Source of the DNA: Aeromicrobium piscarium | GTDB taxonomy: Bacteria; Actinomycetota; Actinomycetes; Propionibacteriales; Nocardioidaceae | Length of the DNA: 64,000 nt | Assembly: GCF_007421815.1 (NCBI RefSeq) | Contig: NZ_VLNT01000001.1 | Coordinates: 124,001-188,000, forward strand | Direction: 5' to 3' | Shown here: one piece after another, positions 9,664 to 16,961 of the stretch | Layout of the letters: every line of letters starts with the position of its first letter | Numbering within the stretch: the stretch's first letter is position 1 | Made by a program: the position numbers and the translations under genes | The notes under the pieces: generated by a model | Told to the model about the DNA's origin: nothing | Seen by the model: the letters and a program-made list of their open reading frames with translations, nothing else | The model's database searches: none

Positions 9664-10253
9664 GGCGCTGGCTCAAGCTGGCGGGGCTCGTGGCCGCCAT
9701 AGCGATCGGTGCTGTCGTCATCATCCTGCTCGGGCAGCTGATCGCCGCGCAGGAGCAGTCGCGTGCTGATCGTGCCGAGCTGTATGCGGAGCTGGCCGAG
9801 CAGCGTGAGGCGTCCGAGGCACTGGCCGAGCAGGTCCGTGGACTCGGCGAGGAGCCAGTGGTCGACGCAGCACGTCCCCGCTCGCCGGAGCTGCGGTATG
9901 CGCCGGTCCCTGGTCGCCCGGGGGCCGACGGTGAGCCCGGAGCGCAGGGTGAGCCCGGCCGCCCGGGGCGCGATGGCGAGGACGGCGAATCCATCATCGG
10001 CCCGCCCGGTGAGTCGATCGTCGGCCCTCCTGGCATCACTGGTCCCGCTGGACCACCCGGAGCGTCGGGCCCGGCCGGCCCTCCCGGAGAGCGTGGCACC
10101 ACTGGTGAGCGTGGCACCGATGGTCGCGGTATCGCGGCGATCGCCTGCACGTCGCTGACCCCGATCGAGCTGACGATCACGTACTCCGACGGCACCACGG
10201 CGACGGTCTCGTGCGGGCCGGTCGAGCCGGACCCCGAGCCGATCCCCGAGTAG
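9660..10253 (+). CDS. membrane-anchored collagen-like phage protein
   Basis: 197 residues. One N-terminal membrane segment (residues ~8-28) leads into a coiled coil (residues ~30-65). A collagen-like Gly-X-Y tract of about 65 residues follows (residues ~85-150, repeats such as [19 protein letters not shown]), and then a ~40-residue beta-like tail with two Cys. Collagen repeats are common in phage fibres, but an N-terminal membrane anchor next to lysis genes is unusual. It could be a lysis-stage membrane protein, a spanin-like rod, or a surface protein made by the lysogen. It is translationally coupled to the upstream coiled-coil protein. Confidence 0.7.
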   Translation: MRRWLKLAGLVAAIAIGAVVIILLGQLIAAQEQSRADRAELYAELAEQREASEALAEQVRGLGEEPVVDAARPRSPELRYAPVPGRPGADGEPGAQGEPGRPGRDGEDGESIIGPPGESIVGPPGITGPAGPPGASGPAGPPGERGTTGERGTDGRGIAAIACTSLTPIELTITYSDGTTATVSCGPVEPDPEPIPE

Positions 10254-10317
10254 CACCCACCCCCTTCTTTCCGCCCGGTATCACCACCGGGCTTCTCGTC
10301 ATGCCCGAGGAGGCACC

Positions 10318-11193
10318 GTGTCCTACACGACTTTCCAGACCGTCTGGGGTCCGCGCAGATGCTGCACGTGCCTGGCCCAGTGGCTCCCCGCGTTCGCCAA
10401 GCGTCTCGGGGTCAGCGTCTCGGCCCTGCGAATCACCCAGCTCACTGGCGGCGCGGCGGCATCGGCCGGCACGCACTCGCAGGGCGGCGCGGCTGATCTG
10501 CTGTCCACCAATCGCGAATGGGTGCGGGTGGCCCGCGAGATGGGCGCTGCCGCGTGGGTCCGCACGACCGCGCAGGGATTCGACACCGCCCACATCCACC
10601 TGGTGCTCAACGGCTGCCCCCACAACGCGCCCGCCCGCTACCAGGTCACCGCGCTCGCGGCCGGATTCAACGGCCTCGGCAGCGGTGGGCGCGGTGGCCG
10701 TGACGACGGCCCGGGCCCGCAGCGCCTCCGTACCTGGCAGCAGGGCATCGCCTGGGCAGGGAGTCCCGCGACACCAGCTATCCCGCCATCCACCACCCGA
10801 GATCGAGGAGATGACCTCATGCCTGCTGTCCTCTACTGCGCCACCGGATACAAGCCCATCGTCGCCGTCGGCGGCGCGTTCTGGGCGCTGGAGAACGACA
10901 ATCAGCGGTCCGCGACCGAGGGTCAGACGCCCACCGTGTGGCTGACCGCGAAGACGCTCGACGAGCTGATCAAGGACGCCCGCCGGTCCAAGACCAAGGA
11001 TTCCGCGCCAGTCGTGCTGCGCTGCCCGGCCTACCCGCACGGCGTGTACGTCGCCCACGGCGGCGCGGTCGTCCTGGCGAACCGCGACGAGCTGTCCAAC
11101 ATCCGCACCGTGCTGGGCTGCGGGGAGTTCCACATGTCCGACGCCGGCGCCCAGCGCGTCATCACCGATATCCGGAAGGGAACGAACCGATGA
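10318..11193 (+). CDS. phage endolysin, M15-type D-Ala-D-Ala carboxypeptidase domain
   Basis: 291 residues, GTG start at 10318 behind GAGGAGGC. Residues ~20-125 match the zinc peptidase M15/hedgehog-type fold: GTHSQGGAADL supplies the first His and the Asp, and AHIHLV supplies the last His. This is the layout of phage enzymes that cut peptidoglycan cross-bridges or stem peptides. The C-terminal ~125 residues (from about MPAVLYCATG) contain no motif I recognise and may be the cell-wall-binding part. It overlaps the holin candidate by ATGA, giving an endolysin-holin pair. Confidence 0.8.
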   Translation: MSYTTFQTVWGPRRCCTCLAQWLPAFAKRLGVSVSALRITQLTGGAAASAGTHSQGGAADLLSTNREWVRVAREMGAAAWVRTTAQGFDTAHIHLVLNGCPHNAPARYQVTALAAGFNGLGSGGRGGRDDGPGPQRLRTWQQGIAWAGSPATPAIPPSTTRDRGDDLMPAVLYCATGYKPIVAVGGAFWALENDNQRSATEGQTPTVWLTAKTLDELIKDARRSKTKDSAPVVLRCPAYPHGVYVAHGGAVVLANRDELSNIRTVLGCGEFHMSDAGAQRVITDIRKGTNR

Positions 11194-11414
11194 ACACCAT
11201 CACCGAGAACGCCAAGGCCATTGTCGCCCTGGTCGGCTCGATCGCCACCGCACTGCTCACGGTCTACGGCCCCGATACCGAGGTCGGCCACGTGCTGACC
11301 GTCATCGCCGTCATCGCCACGGCGGTCGGCACCTGGGCCGTTCCCAACCAGGCCGTCAGCGCCTCGGCCGGATATTTCGAGTCCGAGCCCGGCGAACACC
11401 GACGCGAGGACTGA
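11190..11414 (+). CDS. holin candidate
   Basis: 74 residues with two hydrophobic segments (AIVALVGSIATALLTVYG and VLTVIAVIATAVGTWAV), a short loop between them, and a charged C-terminus (ESEPGEHRRED). Size, two-membrane-segment layout, charged tail and ATGA overlap with the endolysin all fit a class II phage holin. The start at 11190 is fixed by that overlap. Confidence 0.7.
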   Translation: MNTITENAKAIVALVGSIATALLTVYGPDTEVGHVLTVIAVIATAVGTWAVPNQAVSASAGYFESEPGEHRRED

Positions 11415-11419
11415 CCGGC

Positions 11420-11548
11420 ATGCGCGACATCATCTCGATCCGCTCGGTCGTCGCTGTCACCCTCCTCGGATGGGCGACGGCGGCGACCGTGGCGGGGTCG
11501 GTGTACGGGGTCGGCCGGCTGGTCGACATGGTGAGAGGACGTATCTGA
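11420..11548 (+). CDS. 42-residue membrane protein of the lysis cassette
   Basis: Short ORF from ATG 11420 to TGA 11548: a basic N-terminus (MRDIISIRSV), one membrane segment (about VVAVTLLGWATAATVAGSVY) and a basic C-terminus (RLVDMVRGRI). It lies 5 nt behind the holin candidate, and its stop overlaps the start of the next gene as TGATG. That overlap and the single clean membrane segment argue that it is translated. It may be an antiholin or second holin component; there is no direct evidence for the role. Confidence 0.65.
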   Translation: MRDIISIRSVVAVTLLGWATAATVAGSVYGVGRLVDMVRGRI

Positions 11549-13968
11549 TGCCGTTTCCTTCATATGTGCCGACCGTGCAGGTGTCGGCTGGTGGTGCGCT
11601 GGTCCTGGAGTCGGCGGATCAGCTCGAGCTGGACGTGACTTTCCAGGCGTCGCGTGGTCTGACGTGGCAGGGTACGGGGATGCAGTTCCCGAATCTCGGT
11701 GCCTCGGCTGATCGGTCGACGGCTGGTGGCGAGGTGACGTGGACGCTGCCTGCGACGAACGTGGCGGGCTGGCTCGACCTCAAGAGCCGTTCCCCGATCG
11801 ACGTCGATGGCGGCGAGCGGCACACCCACTCATACACGGCCACGATCCGTATCCTGCGTGGCGGCAAGCAGGCTGGCGCGCCGGTGAAGATCGGCCCCTT
11901 CGTCCTCCCCGAGGGGTCGGGTCCTGTCGACCTTGACACGCTGATCCCTGCCGAGGGTGTGCAGGGTCAGCTCATCTCGATCCCGGATCAGTGGTCGGCG
12001 CTGGTGGCCGAGGCGCAGGCTGCGGCCGATGGTGCGGCTGACAGCGCTGCGGCAGCAGAGGCGGCGATGGTGGATTCTGATGAGTTCATCGCCGGAAGGA
12101 TCAATGATCCGGAGTCGGCGACGGGGGTGGCGCTTACTGCCCAGATAGGCGAGGTCGGATCGGAGGCGGCGGACGCCATCGGCGAGTACCAGTGGATCTA
12201 TCCGCAGGCCATCTACGTGACCACCCCGTCGCCCCGCACACTGGTCGGGTTCATCGGAGCGGATCGAGGTGACGGCCGAAGCGACGTGGGCGTTGTGGTC
12301 TTCGACCACCTGCTTCGACGAGCACAGCGCGTGGTCATCGGGGACGCCCCCACCGACGACCACAACGTGCCTGCGATCCAGCAGTTGCCCTCCGGCAAGT
12401 TGGTGCTCGCCCTCGCCAGCCGAGGCGAGACCAACTCCAACCAGATGCACGTCTGGGCCACCGACGAGTCCGGTGACCTCGCCACCCTCGGCCCCCGAGT
12501 CACCCACAACATCGGGGGGTCCGCCTCATACGCCCAACTCCACCCCGACCCGACCGACCCGACGCGACTGTTCATCATGGGACGCCGCTGGCAGAACGCC
12601 AGCCCCTACGACTGGTACATCGCGCGGCTGACCATCACGGACACCGGGGTCTCCTGGGGGACCATCTACTCGCTGCTGAACTCGACCGTGGGCCGCCAGC
12701 CCTACATCACGTCAGTCCACAGCGAGACCGACGGCGTGCGCCTCGCCCTGACCGACAACCCCAGCAACGGCCTCAACAACGTCCACTATGGGTCCATCGA
12801 CCTCGAAACCGGCGACGTCCACAGCCCCGGGAAGAGCATCAGCGCGAACGTTCGCACCGGAGCAGGACTTCCTCTGGCCTTCGAGGACTTCGATCTGGCT
12901 CACACGGCCGGAGAGGGCAAGGAGTTGCGGACCTTCGCCGTCCGCTCGGGTGGCCAGCCCGCCATCCTGTGCGCAGCCGGGAACACCGGCTCGACGTTCG
13001 CCAGCAGCGCCGTGTACCGGGAGGTCGTGCGCGCAGACTCGGACGACCCCGGCCTGCACATCACCGGCGGGACCGCGTCCGTGGCGACGCCCAACATCCC
13101 GGCGTTCGACGGGTCGCCGCTTGACCTGCGTATCTGGATCGACGTCAACACCCCTGCCGTGTCCAAGGGGTTCATCCGCAAGTACGTGACGGCGGGGAAT
13201 CAGGCCGCTTGGCAGTTCCGCACCATCGCCTCCGGGGCACTGAGGTTCATCTGGTACCCCACGGGCGCAACGACCCCCAACGTCACGGTCGATTCATCAG
13301 TCGTCCCCAACCCCGACGCCATCGGGTACCGGGTCGAGTGCGATCCCTCGACGGGATCGGGACACTTGGTCCGCTTCTACGAGACGCTGGACGGCGAGAC
13401 GTGGACGCAGGTAGGTGTCGACCGAACTGGTGCCGCGTCGTCCCTGTTCGCGGGAACCGCGCCCATCGAGATCGGCGGCGGAACCGACGCCGCCCAGGGG
13501 ATCGTGAGCAAGGTCGAGATTCGCGTCGGGGGCACCCTCGTCGCCTCTCCCGACTTCCGAGACGCGACACAGTGGCTCGACGGTGCGACGTCCGGATCGA
13601 CCGGCATCGACGCCCAGGGCAACGAGTGGACCATCGGCGGCGCGGCGTCCATCCATGGCACCGGGTGGCAAGTCGCCGACCTCGGCCCGAGCGGTGCGGC
13701 CCTGAACCCGTCGACGCCCACATACATCGGCGGTCTCGCCTATCCCGTGCCCTCCCGAGGGGCAGTCAAGTACCGCAGCCGCGAGGCCAGCGGAGTGTGG
13801 CAAGTTGAGAAGGTGGCTGCTGTCGCCGTGGCACTCCGGCCCCCAGGGTCGCGTCGGCTGGTCCGCCCCGTCCCCGTGGTCGGTGGCGGACCGTTCGACG
13901 TCATCGTGTCGGATGTCGACTCCTACGGTGGCTTCTCTACCTTCGACTCTCGTCTCGTTGGACTCTGA
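11548..13968 (+). CDS. second large tail/spike-like protein with BNR-like repeats
   Basis: 806 residues from the ATG at 11548 (TGATG overlap). Residues ~1-150 form a beta-rich head, followed by a short Ala-rich helix (AEAQAAADGAADSAAAAEAA, ~155-180). Residues ~205-470 look like a BNR/sialidase-type propeller (PSGKLVLALASRGETNSNQM, SASYAQLHPDPTDPTRLFIM). Residues ~520-700 resemble a concanavalin-like jelly roll (LRIWIDVNTPAVSKGFIRKY). The set suggests a glycan-binding or glycan-cleaving receptor protein. Its position after the lysis genes is unusual for a tail gene and fits a late-acquired receptor module. The domain names are by eye. Confidence 0.65.
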   Translation: MPFPSYVPTVQVSAGGALVLESADQLELDVTFQASRGLTWQGTGMQFPNLGASADRSTAGGEVTWTLPATNVAGWLDLKSRSPIDVDGGERHTHSYTATIRILRGGKQAGAPVKIGPFVLPEGSGPVDLDTLIPAEGVQGQLISIPDQWSALVAEAQAAADGAADSAAAAEAAMVDSDEFIAGRINDPESATGVALTAQIGEVGSEAADAIGEYQWIYPQAIYVTTPSPRTLVGFIGADRGDGRSDVGVVVFDHLLRRAQRVVIGDAPTDDHNVPAIQQLPSGKLVLALASRGETNSNQMHVWATDESGDLATLGPRVTHNIGGSASYAQLHPDPTDPTRLFIMGRRWQNASPYDWYIARLTITDTGVSWGTIYSLLNSTVGRQPYITSVHSETDGVRLALTDNPSNGLNNVHYGSIDLETGDVHSPGKSISANVRTGAGLPLAFEDFDLAHTAGEGKELRTFAVRSGGQPAILCAAGNTGSTFASSAVYREVVRADSDDPGLHITGGTASVATPNIPAFDGSPLDLRIWIDVNTPAVSKGFIRKYVTAGNQAAWQFRTIASGALRFIWYPTGATTPNVTVDSSVVPNPDAIGYRVECDPSTGSGHLVRFYETLDGETWTQVGVDRTGAASSLFAGTAPIEIGGGTDAAQGIVSKVEIRVGGTLVASPDFRDATQWLDGATSGSTGIDAQGNEWTIGGAASIHGTGWQVADLGPSGAALNPSTPTYIGGLAYPVPSRGAVKYRSREASGVWQVEKVAAVAVALRPPGSRRLVRPVPVVGGGPFDVIVSDVDSYGGFSTFDSRLVGL

Positions 13969-14004
13969 TCCCCAGTATTGGTCGACGCCTCCAGGCCGGA
14001 GTCG

Positions 14005-14010
14005 TATCCT
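14005..14010 (+). promoter_or_regulatory. -10 box TATCCT for the O-antigen-ligase-like gene
   Basis: TATCCT ends 6 nt before the GTG at 14017, so transcription is expected to begin at the start codon (leaderless). No good -35 is visible. It gives this gene its own promoter, separate from the late tail/lysis transcript. Confidence 0.5.
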
Positions 14011-14016
14011 GCCAGC

Positions 14017-15276
14017 GTGACAATGCCAGATCAGCTGCGAGCCAGACGGCCCCCATTGGCCGTGATCGGCGTGGCCCTCTTGCTCCTCATCGAGATGCCC
14101 CAGCGAGTCCCCGCAGGACCACTCAGCCTCTCGGGAGTCATCACTCTCGCTTCGGCTGGGCTCATAATCGCGCTCGCTGGCATCCCGATCCTCGCTCGCC
14201 GCCACGCCAGGGACGGCCAAGCTCGGGCAAGACTGGGCACCAGGGTCGAGCCCCTTGTCACAAGCCCAGACAGCCCAGCGTGGGTGCCTTGGACGCTGGT
14301 CGGCTTTGCGCTCTACGCGGTCGCCCGGTCGGTGTCAGGGGCTACCGTCGATGGTTACCAGAACGTCGCCGTCCTAGTCACCTTTGTCGCAGGGATAGCC
14401 GTCACCGCTGCGCAGTCGTCTCGATCCAGCGCCGACTTCATGCTGAAGTGGGCGCGGCGGGCGGCAGTGATCGCCAGCCTCGCCTTTCTCATCACATTGC
14501 AGTTCGGTGAACCGATTTATGGCGAGCGATCCTTCGCCCTCGTGGCACTGCTGTACTTGGCCGTTCTCATCCCACACCGCCCAGAGGGGTTCTTCGCCAG
14601 GCTGGCTCCGTACCTCGTCTTCTTGGCGCTCGTGGCCAGCCTCTCGCGAACTGCTGCCGCGATCGGCCTCGCCCTCATGACGTTTATCGCACTGCGGGCC
14701 GCCCGCGGTCGCCTCGTTCGCGGGATCGCTTTCACGGCCCTTGGGGCCGCCGCCGGACTGGTGCTCATCACTCAGTACGCCCCCTTCCGGGACCGCTTCC
14801 TGGGCGGTGACAATGCCGTCCAGTACGGAGGGCTCACCCTGAATACCTCAGGCCGCACCATCCTGTGGGAGATCACCATTGACGACGCCCGCCGGAACTT
14901 GTGGTTCGGGCTAGGGCCGGGCAGCTCCCAAGACCTCATCACGCCGCTTTTCCGAGCCATCTCTCACCCGCACAACGACTACCTTCGGCTGCTGCATGAC
15001 TTCGGACTGATCGGGCTCGCGCTCTTCGTCGCCGGCTACTTCACGCTCATGCTCCGGACTTTTCAGCTTGCCCGGGCGACAAACGAACCGATCCATTGGT
15101 CGGCGACGATGGGCCTGCTGGCAGTCGCCCTGGCCGCAGTCACCGATAACCCCCTGGTCTACCCTTTCGTCATGTACCCGCTCGCCGCGCTCGTGGGCCT
15201 GTCCCTGGCCCGGGCCTCCGGCACGGGGACTTCACTCGATGATGTCGCGAAACCAGCGGCGCGGGTCTCGCCTTAG
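14017..15276 (+). CDS. O-antigen ligase / polymerase-like membrane protein, prophage cargo
   Basis: 419 residues from the GTG at 14017, a start chosen because a -10 box lies 6 nt upstream. About ten to twelve membrane segments are visible. A large extracytoplasmic loop (residues ~250-325) contains NTSGRTILWEITIDDARRNL, GLGPGSSQDLI and SHPHNDYLRLLHDFGLIG; the last is the H-N-x-x-L signature of the Wzy_C / O-antigen ligase superfamily. These enzymes join or polymerise undecaprenyl-linked glycans outside the membrane. Lying between a phage tail gene and the phage boundary, it is probably a lysogenic-conversion gene that alters a surface glycan. Actinobacteria lack LPS, so the acceptor is unknown. 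Confidence 0.8.
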   Translation: MTMPDQLRARRPPLAVIGVALLLLIEMPQRVPAGPLSLSGVITLASAGLIIALAGIPILARRHARDGQARARLGTRVEPLVTSPDSPAWVPWTLVGFALYAVARSVSGATVDGYQNVAVLVTFVAGIAVTAAQSSRSSADFMLKWARRAAVIASLAFLITLQFGEPIYGERSFALVALLYLAVLIPHRPEGFFARLAPYLVFLALVASLSRTAAAIGLALMTFIALRAARGRLVRGIAFTALGAAAGLVLITQYAPFRDRFLGGDNAVQYGGLTLNTSGRTILWEITIDDARRNLWFGLGPGSSQDLITPLFRAISHPHNDYLRLLHDFGLIGLALFVAGYFTLMLRTFQLARATNEPIHWSATMGLLAVALAAVTDNPLVYPFVMYPLAALVGLSLARASGTGTSLDDVAKPAARVSP

Positions 15277-15465
15277 CTTCGCCAGCTCCCTGAGGGTCGC
15301 CTCGATGAGCACGGGTGCGATCAGTGCCCCGGCAACGACCGCCCCGCCCCACATCCACGCGCCCCAGAGCTTCTCCGGCTCGACCCAATACTGCATCCCG
15401 AAGCCGATGAAGAACGCAGCCACTGCGAGCAAGCCGCGTTCTTTCCCGGTCAGTTTGAAGCTCAC
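15232..15465 (-). CDS. small two-segment membrane protein, prophage cargo
   Basis: 77 residues, read from GTG 15465. Two membrane segments (LLAVAAFFIGFGMQYWV and WMWGGAVVAGALIAPVLI) and a basic C-terminus (RELAKLRRDPRRWFRDIIE). A -10 box lies 6 nt upstream, supporting expression from the lysogen. The 3' end overlaps the end of the O-antigen-ligase-like gene by 45 bp on the opposite strand. Function unknown; a superinfection-exclusion role is possible. Confidence 0.6.
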   Translation of the reverse strand: MSFKLTGKERGLLAVAAFFIGFGMQYWVEPEKLWGAWMWGGAVVAGALIAPVLIEATLRELAKLRRDPRRWFRDIIE

Positions 15466-15471
15466 GTCTCG

Positions 15472-15477
15472 ATGCTA
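15472..15477 (-). promoter_or_regulatory. -10 box TAGCAT for the small membrane protein
   Basis: Read on the minus strand, TAGCAT lies 6 nt before the GTG at 15465: a leaderless arrangement. Confidence 0.5.
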
Positions 15478-15517
15478 GTGCGCCACCCCACCCAATCGAC
15501 CACCTAATCGACCCCGT

Positions 15518-15549
15518 CCCCTGGGGGCCGATTCAGGTACCCCCAGGGG
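15518..15549. repeat. perfect 10-bp inverted repeat
   Basis: CCCCTGGGGG at 15518-15527 and its exact complement CCCCCAGGGG at 15540-15549, with a 12-nt spacer. No T-run follows on either strand. It sits between the minus-strand promoter at 15472 and the candidate small RNA, so an operator or insulating terminator is possible. Confidence 0.55.
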
Positions 15550-15642
15550 CGGCGAATCATCAGAAGACCCGGTCGTCGTCGGCCGGTTCTCTCCACGGTA
15601 GGTCGATCATGTGACCTGCGTCTCGCAGAACGGACGAACCAC

Positions 15643-15672
15643 TCGACATGACCATGCGGATGGCTCTACCGT
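15643..15672 (+). promoter_or_regulatory. promoter of the candidate small RNA
   Basis: -35 TCGACA (15643-15648) and -10 TACCGT (15667-15672) with an 18-nt spacer. It is one of the few spots in the cargo region with a recognisable -35 box. No convincing ORF follows; a stem-loop and a terminator follow instead. Confidence 0.45.
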
Positions 15673-15678
15673 CCTAGC

Positions 15679-15795
15679 GCGGCCCCGCGCTCCCATCACC
15701 CCCGATGCTCGCGGGGCCGTGCCAGGCGGCCCATACACCCAGCGACCACGCCCCCGTCAGCCTCCACTCGGAGGTTGGCGGGGGCGCTTTCGTGC
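15679..15795 (+). ncRNA. candidate prophage small RNA (~115 nt)
   Basis: Predicted transcript beginning ~7 nt after the -10 box at 15667. The 5' part forms a hairpin (GGCCCCGCG at 15681-15689 with CGCGGGGCC at 15710-15718). A ~30-nt single-stranded linker follows, and then the strong terminator at 15749-15786. There is no convincing ORF. A promoter, a stem and a terminator with no gene between is the usual layout of a trans-acting or antisense small RNA. No target was found by eye. Confidence 0.45.
15749..15786 (+). terminator. strong intrinsic-type terminator
   Basis: 17-bp stem (CGCCCCCGTCAGCCTCC with GGAGGTTGGCGGGGGCG) with two G-U pairs and the loop ACTC, followed by CTTTCGTGCGTT. It closes the candidate small RNA. 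Confidence 0.75.
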
Positions 15796-15889
15796 GTTAT
15801 CGGCACATGAGGATGAATCAGTCGTGGCGGAACTTCCCGGGTGAAAAACATGTCTCCGGAGGCGCTAGCCGTGACCGGTGGAGACCCGT

Positions 15890-15895
15890 TACGTT
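15890..15895 (+). promoter_or_regulatory. -10 box TACGTT for the 52-residue gene
   Basis: TACGTT ends 7 nt before the ATG at 15903: a leaderless arrangement. Confidence 0.45.
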
Positions 15896-15902
15896 CACCG
15901 GC

Positions 15903-16061
15903 ATGGAGATCGAAGAACTCGAACTGATAGTGGCATCACTCGATCCCGGCATGGCACCGGCGGCATCCCTAGACAGCCCGGCCATGACCACCGCAGAGCA
16001 GAGGGCGCGGCACCGTGCGGCAGCTGAGGCGCTAGAGAGGACGCGAACAGATGTTCGATAG
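15903..16061 (+). CDS. 52-residue acidic prophage protein
   Basis: From ATG 15903 to TAG 16061. It starts MEIEELELIVASLDPGMAP, is acidic in the first half and basic in the last 15 residues (AAAEALERTRTDVR), and is probably helical. The start has a leaderless -10 box and no ribosome site. Function unknown; small proteins of this kind in the attachment-proximal cargo of actinophages are often expressed during lysogeny. Confidence 0.45.
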   Translation: MEIEELELIVASLDPGMAPAASLDSPAMTTAEQRARHRAAAEALERTRTDVR

Positions 16062-16064
16062 GGT
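16059..16064 (+). promoter_or_regulatory. -10 box TAGGGT for the 59-residue gene
   Basis: TAGGGT ends 6 nt before the ATG at 16071. It overlaps the stop codon of the preceding small gene. Confidence 0.45.
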
Positions 16065-16070
16065 GAATTT

Positions 16071-16250
16071 ATGCCCGTCACCCTCGTCGCCATCACCCAG
16101 CAGACTCCCGAGCCCCACGCCCCCAGCCACGCGGGACTGGAGACGGGCGAGATCACGGCCGAGGGCGAGGACTACCAGGCAGCAGTGGACAGCCTCGACG
16201 CACAGGTTCCCGAGGGCTGGCGCATGATCTCGATACGGCGCGTGGACTGA
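16071..16250 (+). CDS. 59-residue prophage protein
   Basis: From ATG 16071 to TGA 16250. The N-terminus MPVTLVAITQQTPEPHAPSH is followed by an acidic stretch and the closing motif VPEGWRMISIRRVD. This resembles small actinophage proteins with an ExxxGWRxxSIR ending. It overlaps the next gene start (TGATG at 16248-16252), which supports translation. Function unknown. Confidence 0.5.
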   Translation: MPVTLVAITQQTPEPHAPSHAGLETGEITAEGEDYQAAVDSLDAQVPEGWRMISIRRVD

Positions 16251-16543
16251 TGCCCGGCCCCTACCCCGAGCTCGGCCCACCCGACACCTCCCAGTACCAG
16301 AAGGTGCTCAACGAGTCCTGGCCGCTGGTCGACGCCGACGGCAAGAAGCACGCCATCGGCATCCCCACCCGTCGCGACACCATCCCCGTCCGGGTCCGCG
16401 TCATCTTCGAGCGCGACGGAGAGACCTGGCTCGACGGCGAGGCCGACCGCTGGCACGGGCAGCACGTCCACGTCGCCGTCAGCGACCCTCGGCTACAGAT
16501 CTCCGGCGTGTGGGTGGACGCGAGCGACGTCAGGCGACGGTGA
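16250..16543 (+). CDS. 97-residue prophage hypothetical protein
   Basis: Overlaps the previous stop. MPGPYPELGPPDTSQYQKVL begins a Pro-rich N-terminus, followed by a beta-rich segment with IPVRVRVIFERDGETWLDGE and WHGQHVHVAV, ending in basic residues. The two His around GQHVHV are notable, but no family is recognised. With the preceding gene it forms a two-gene unit expressed from the promoter at 16059. Confidence 0.55.
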   Translation: MPGPYPELGPPDTSQYQKVLNESWPLVDADGKKHAIGIPTRRDTIPVRVRVIFERDGETWLDGEADRWHGQHVHVAVSDPRLQISGVWVDASDVRRR

Positions 16544-16581
16544 GCTTCAAGCGAAGGTCAAATCGGGTCAAAGCTTGAAGT

Positions 16582-16812
16582 TCACGCCGAGCGACGGCGC
16601 AGACGTCCATCCCGCAGCCGGCGCAGGCGACGGACCAGCATCGGGAACTCGCGCTCGGCCTCGGGGTCGTCGAGGGCGCGGTTGAGGAACTGGTGGTACC
16701 GCACCGGGGAGATCTCGAGCTGCTCACGGATCGCGGCCTCACGAGCACCCAGTGGAGTCGCGGGGTGGACACGGGACTCGTGGGTGAGGACGGCGCGGGT
16801 GAGGTCGTGCAT
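16582..16812 (-). CDS. DUF3263-type protein
   Basis: 76 residues from ATG 16812 (an upstream in-frame ATG at 16854 is less likely). The centre, GAREAAIREQLEISPVRYHQ, then FLNRALDDPEAEREFPMLVR and RRLRRLRDGR, is the pattern of the actinobacterial DUF3263 family, short helix-turn-helix-like proteins common in phages and chromosomes. A CACACT element 6 nt upstream may be its -10 box. It is the last gene on the phage side and reads inward; a regulatory role is inferred from the fold only. Confidence 0.7.
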   Translation of the reverse strand: MHDLTRAVLTHESRVHPATPLGAREAAIREQLEISPVRYHQFLNRALDDPEAEREFPMLVRRLRRLRDGRLRRRSA

Positions 16813-16848
16813 GGGTCTAGTGTGGGGGAGGGTGTGACAGTTCGATGT

Positions 16849-16858
16849 GTACATGTAC
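16849..16858. promoter_or_regulatory. 10-bp palindrome GTACATGTAC upstream of the DUF3263 gene
   Basis: A perfect palindrome about 37 bp upstream of the DUF3263 start. Its position near the expected -35 region makes an operator plausible; nothing else supports it. Confidence 0.3.
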
Positions 16859-16961
16859 CCGATTCTTGGCTTCAGTGCATACCGTCAGAGGCCAGTAGCG
16901 GCGTACAGCGCCCTGCGATTCCAGGCTCGCCCCGTGATTTGAGGCGTGGATACACGCTTTC

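Noticed and set aside
10211-10945. Plus-strand reading frame of 244 codons over the endolysin region
   Set aside because: Runs through the collagen-like and endolysin genes in another frame; Arg/Ser/Pro-rich composition and no motif. The M15 zinc motifs are in the other frame.
13978-14016. Earlier start for the O-antigen-ligase-like gene
   Set aside because: The extra 13 codons overlap the -10 box, and the following GTG has the 6-nt spacing of leaderless genes.
15611-15844. 77-codon plus-strand frame starting at 15611
   Set aside because: Pro/Arg/Gly-rich, crosses the small-RNA promoter and the terminator stem; no start signal.
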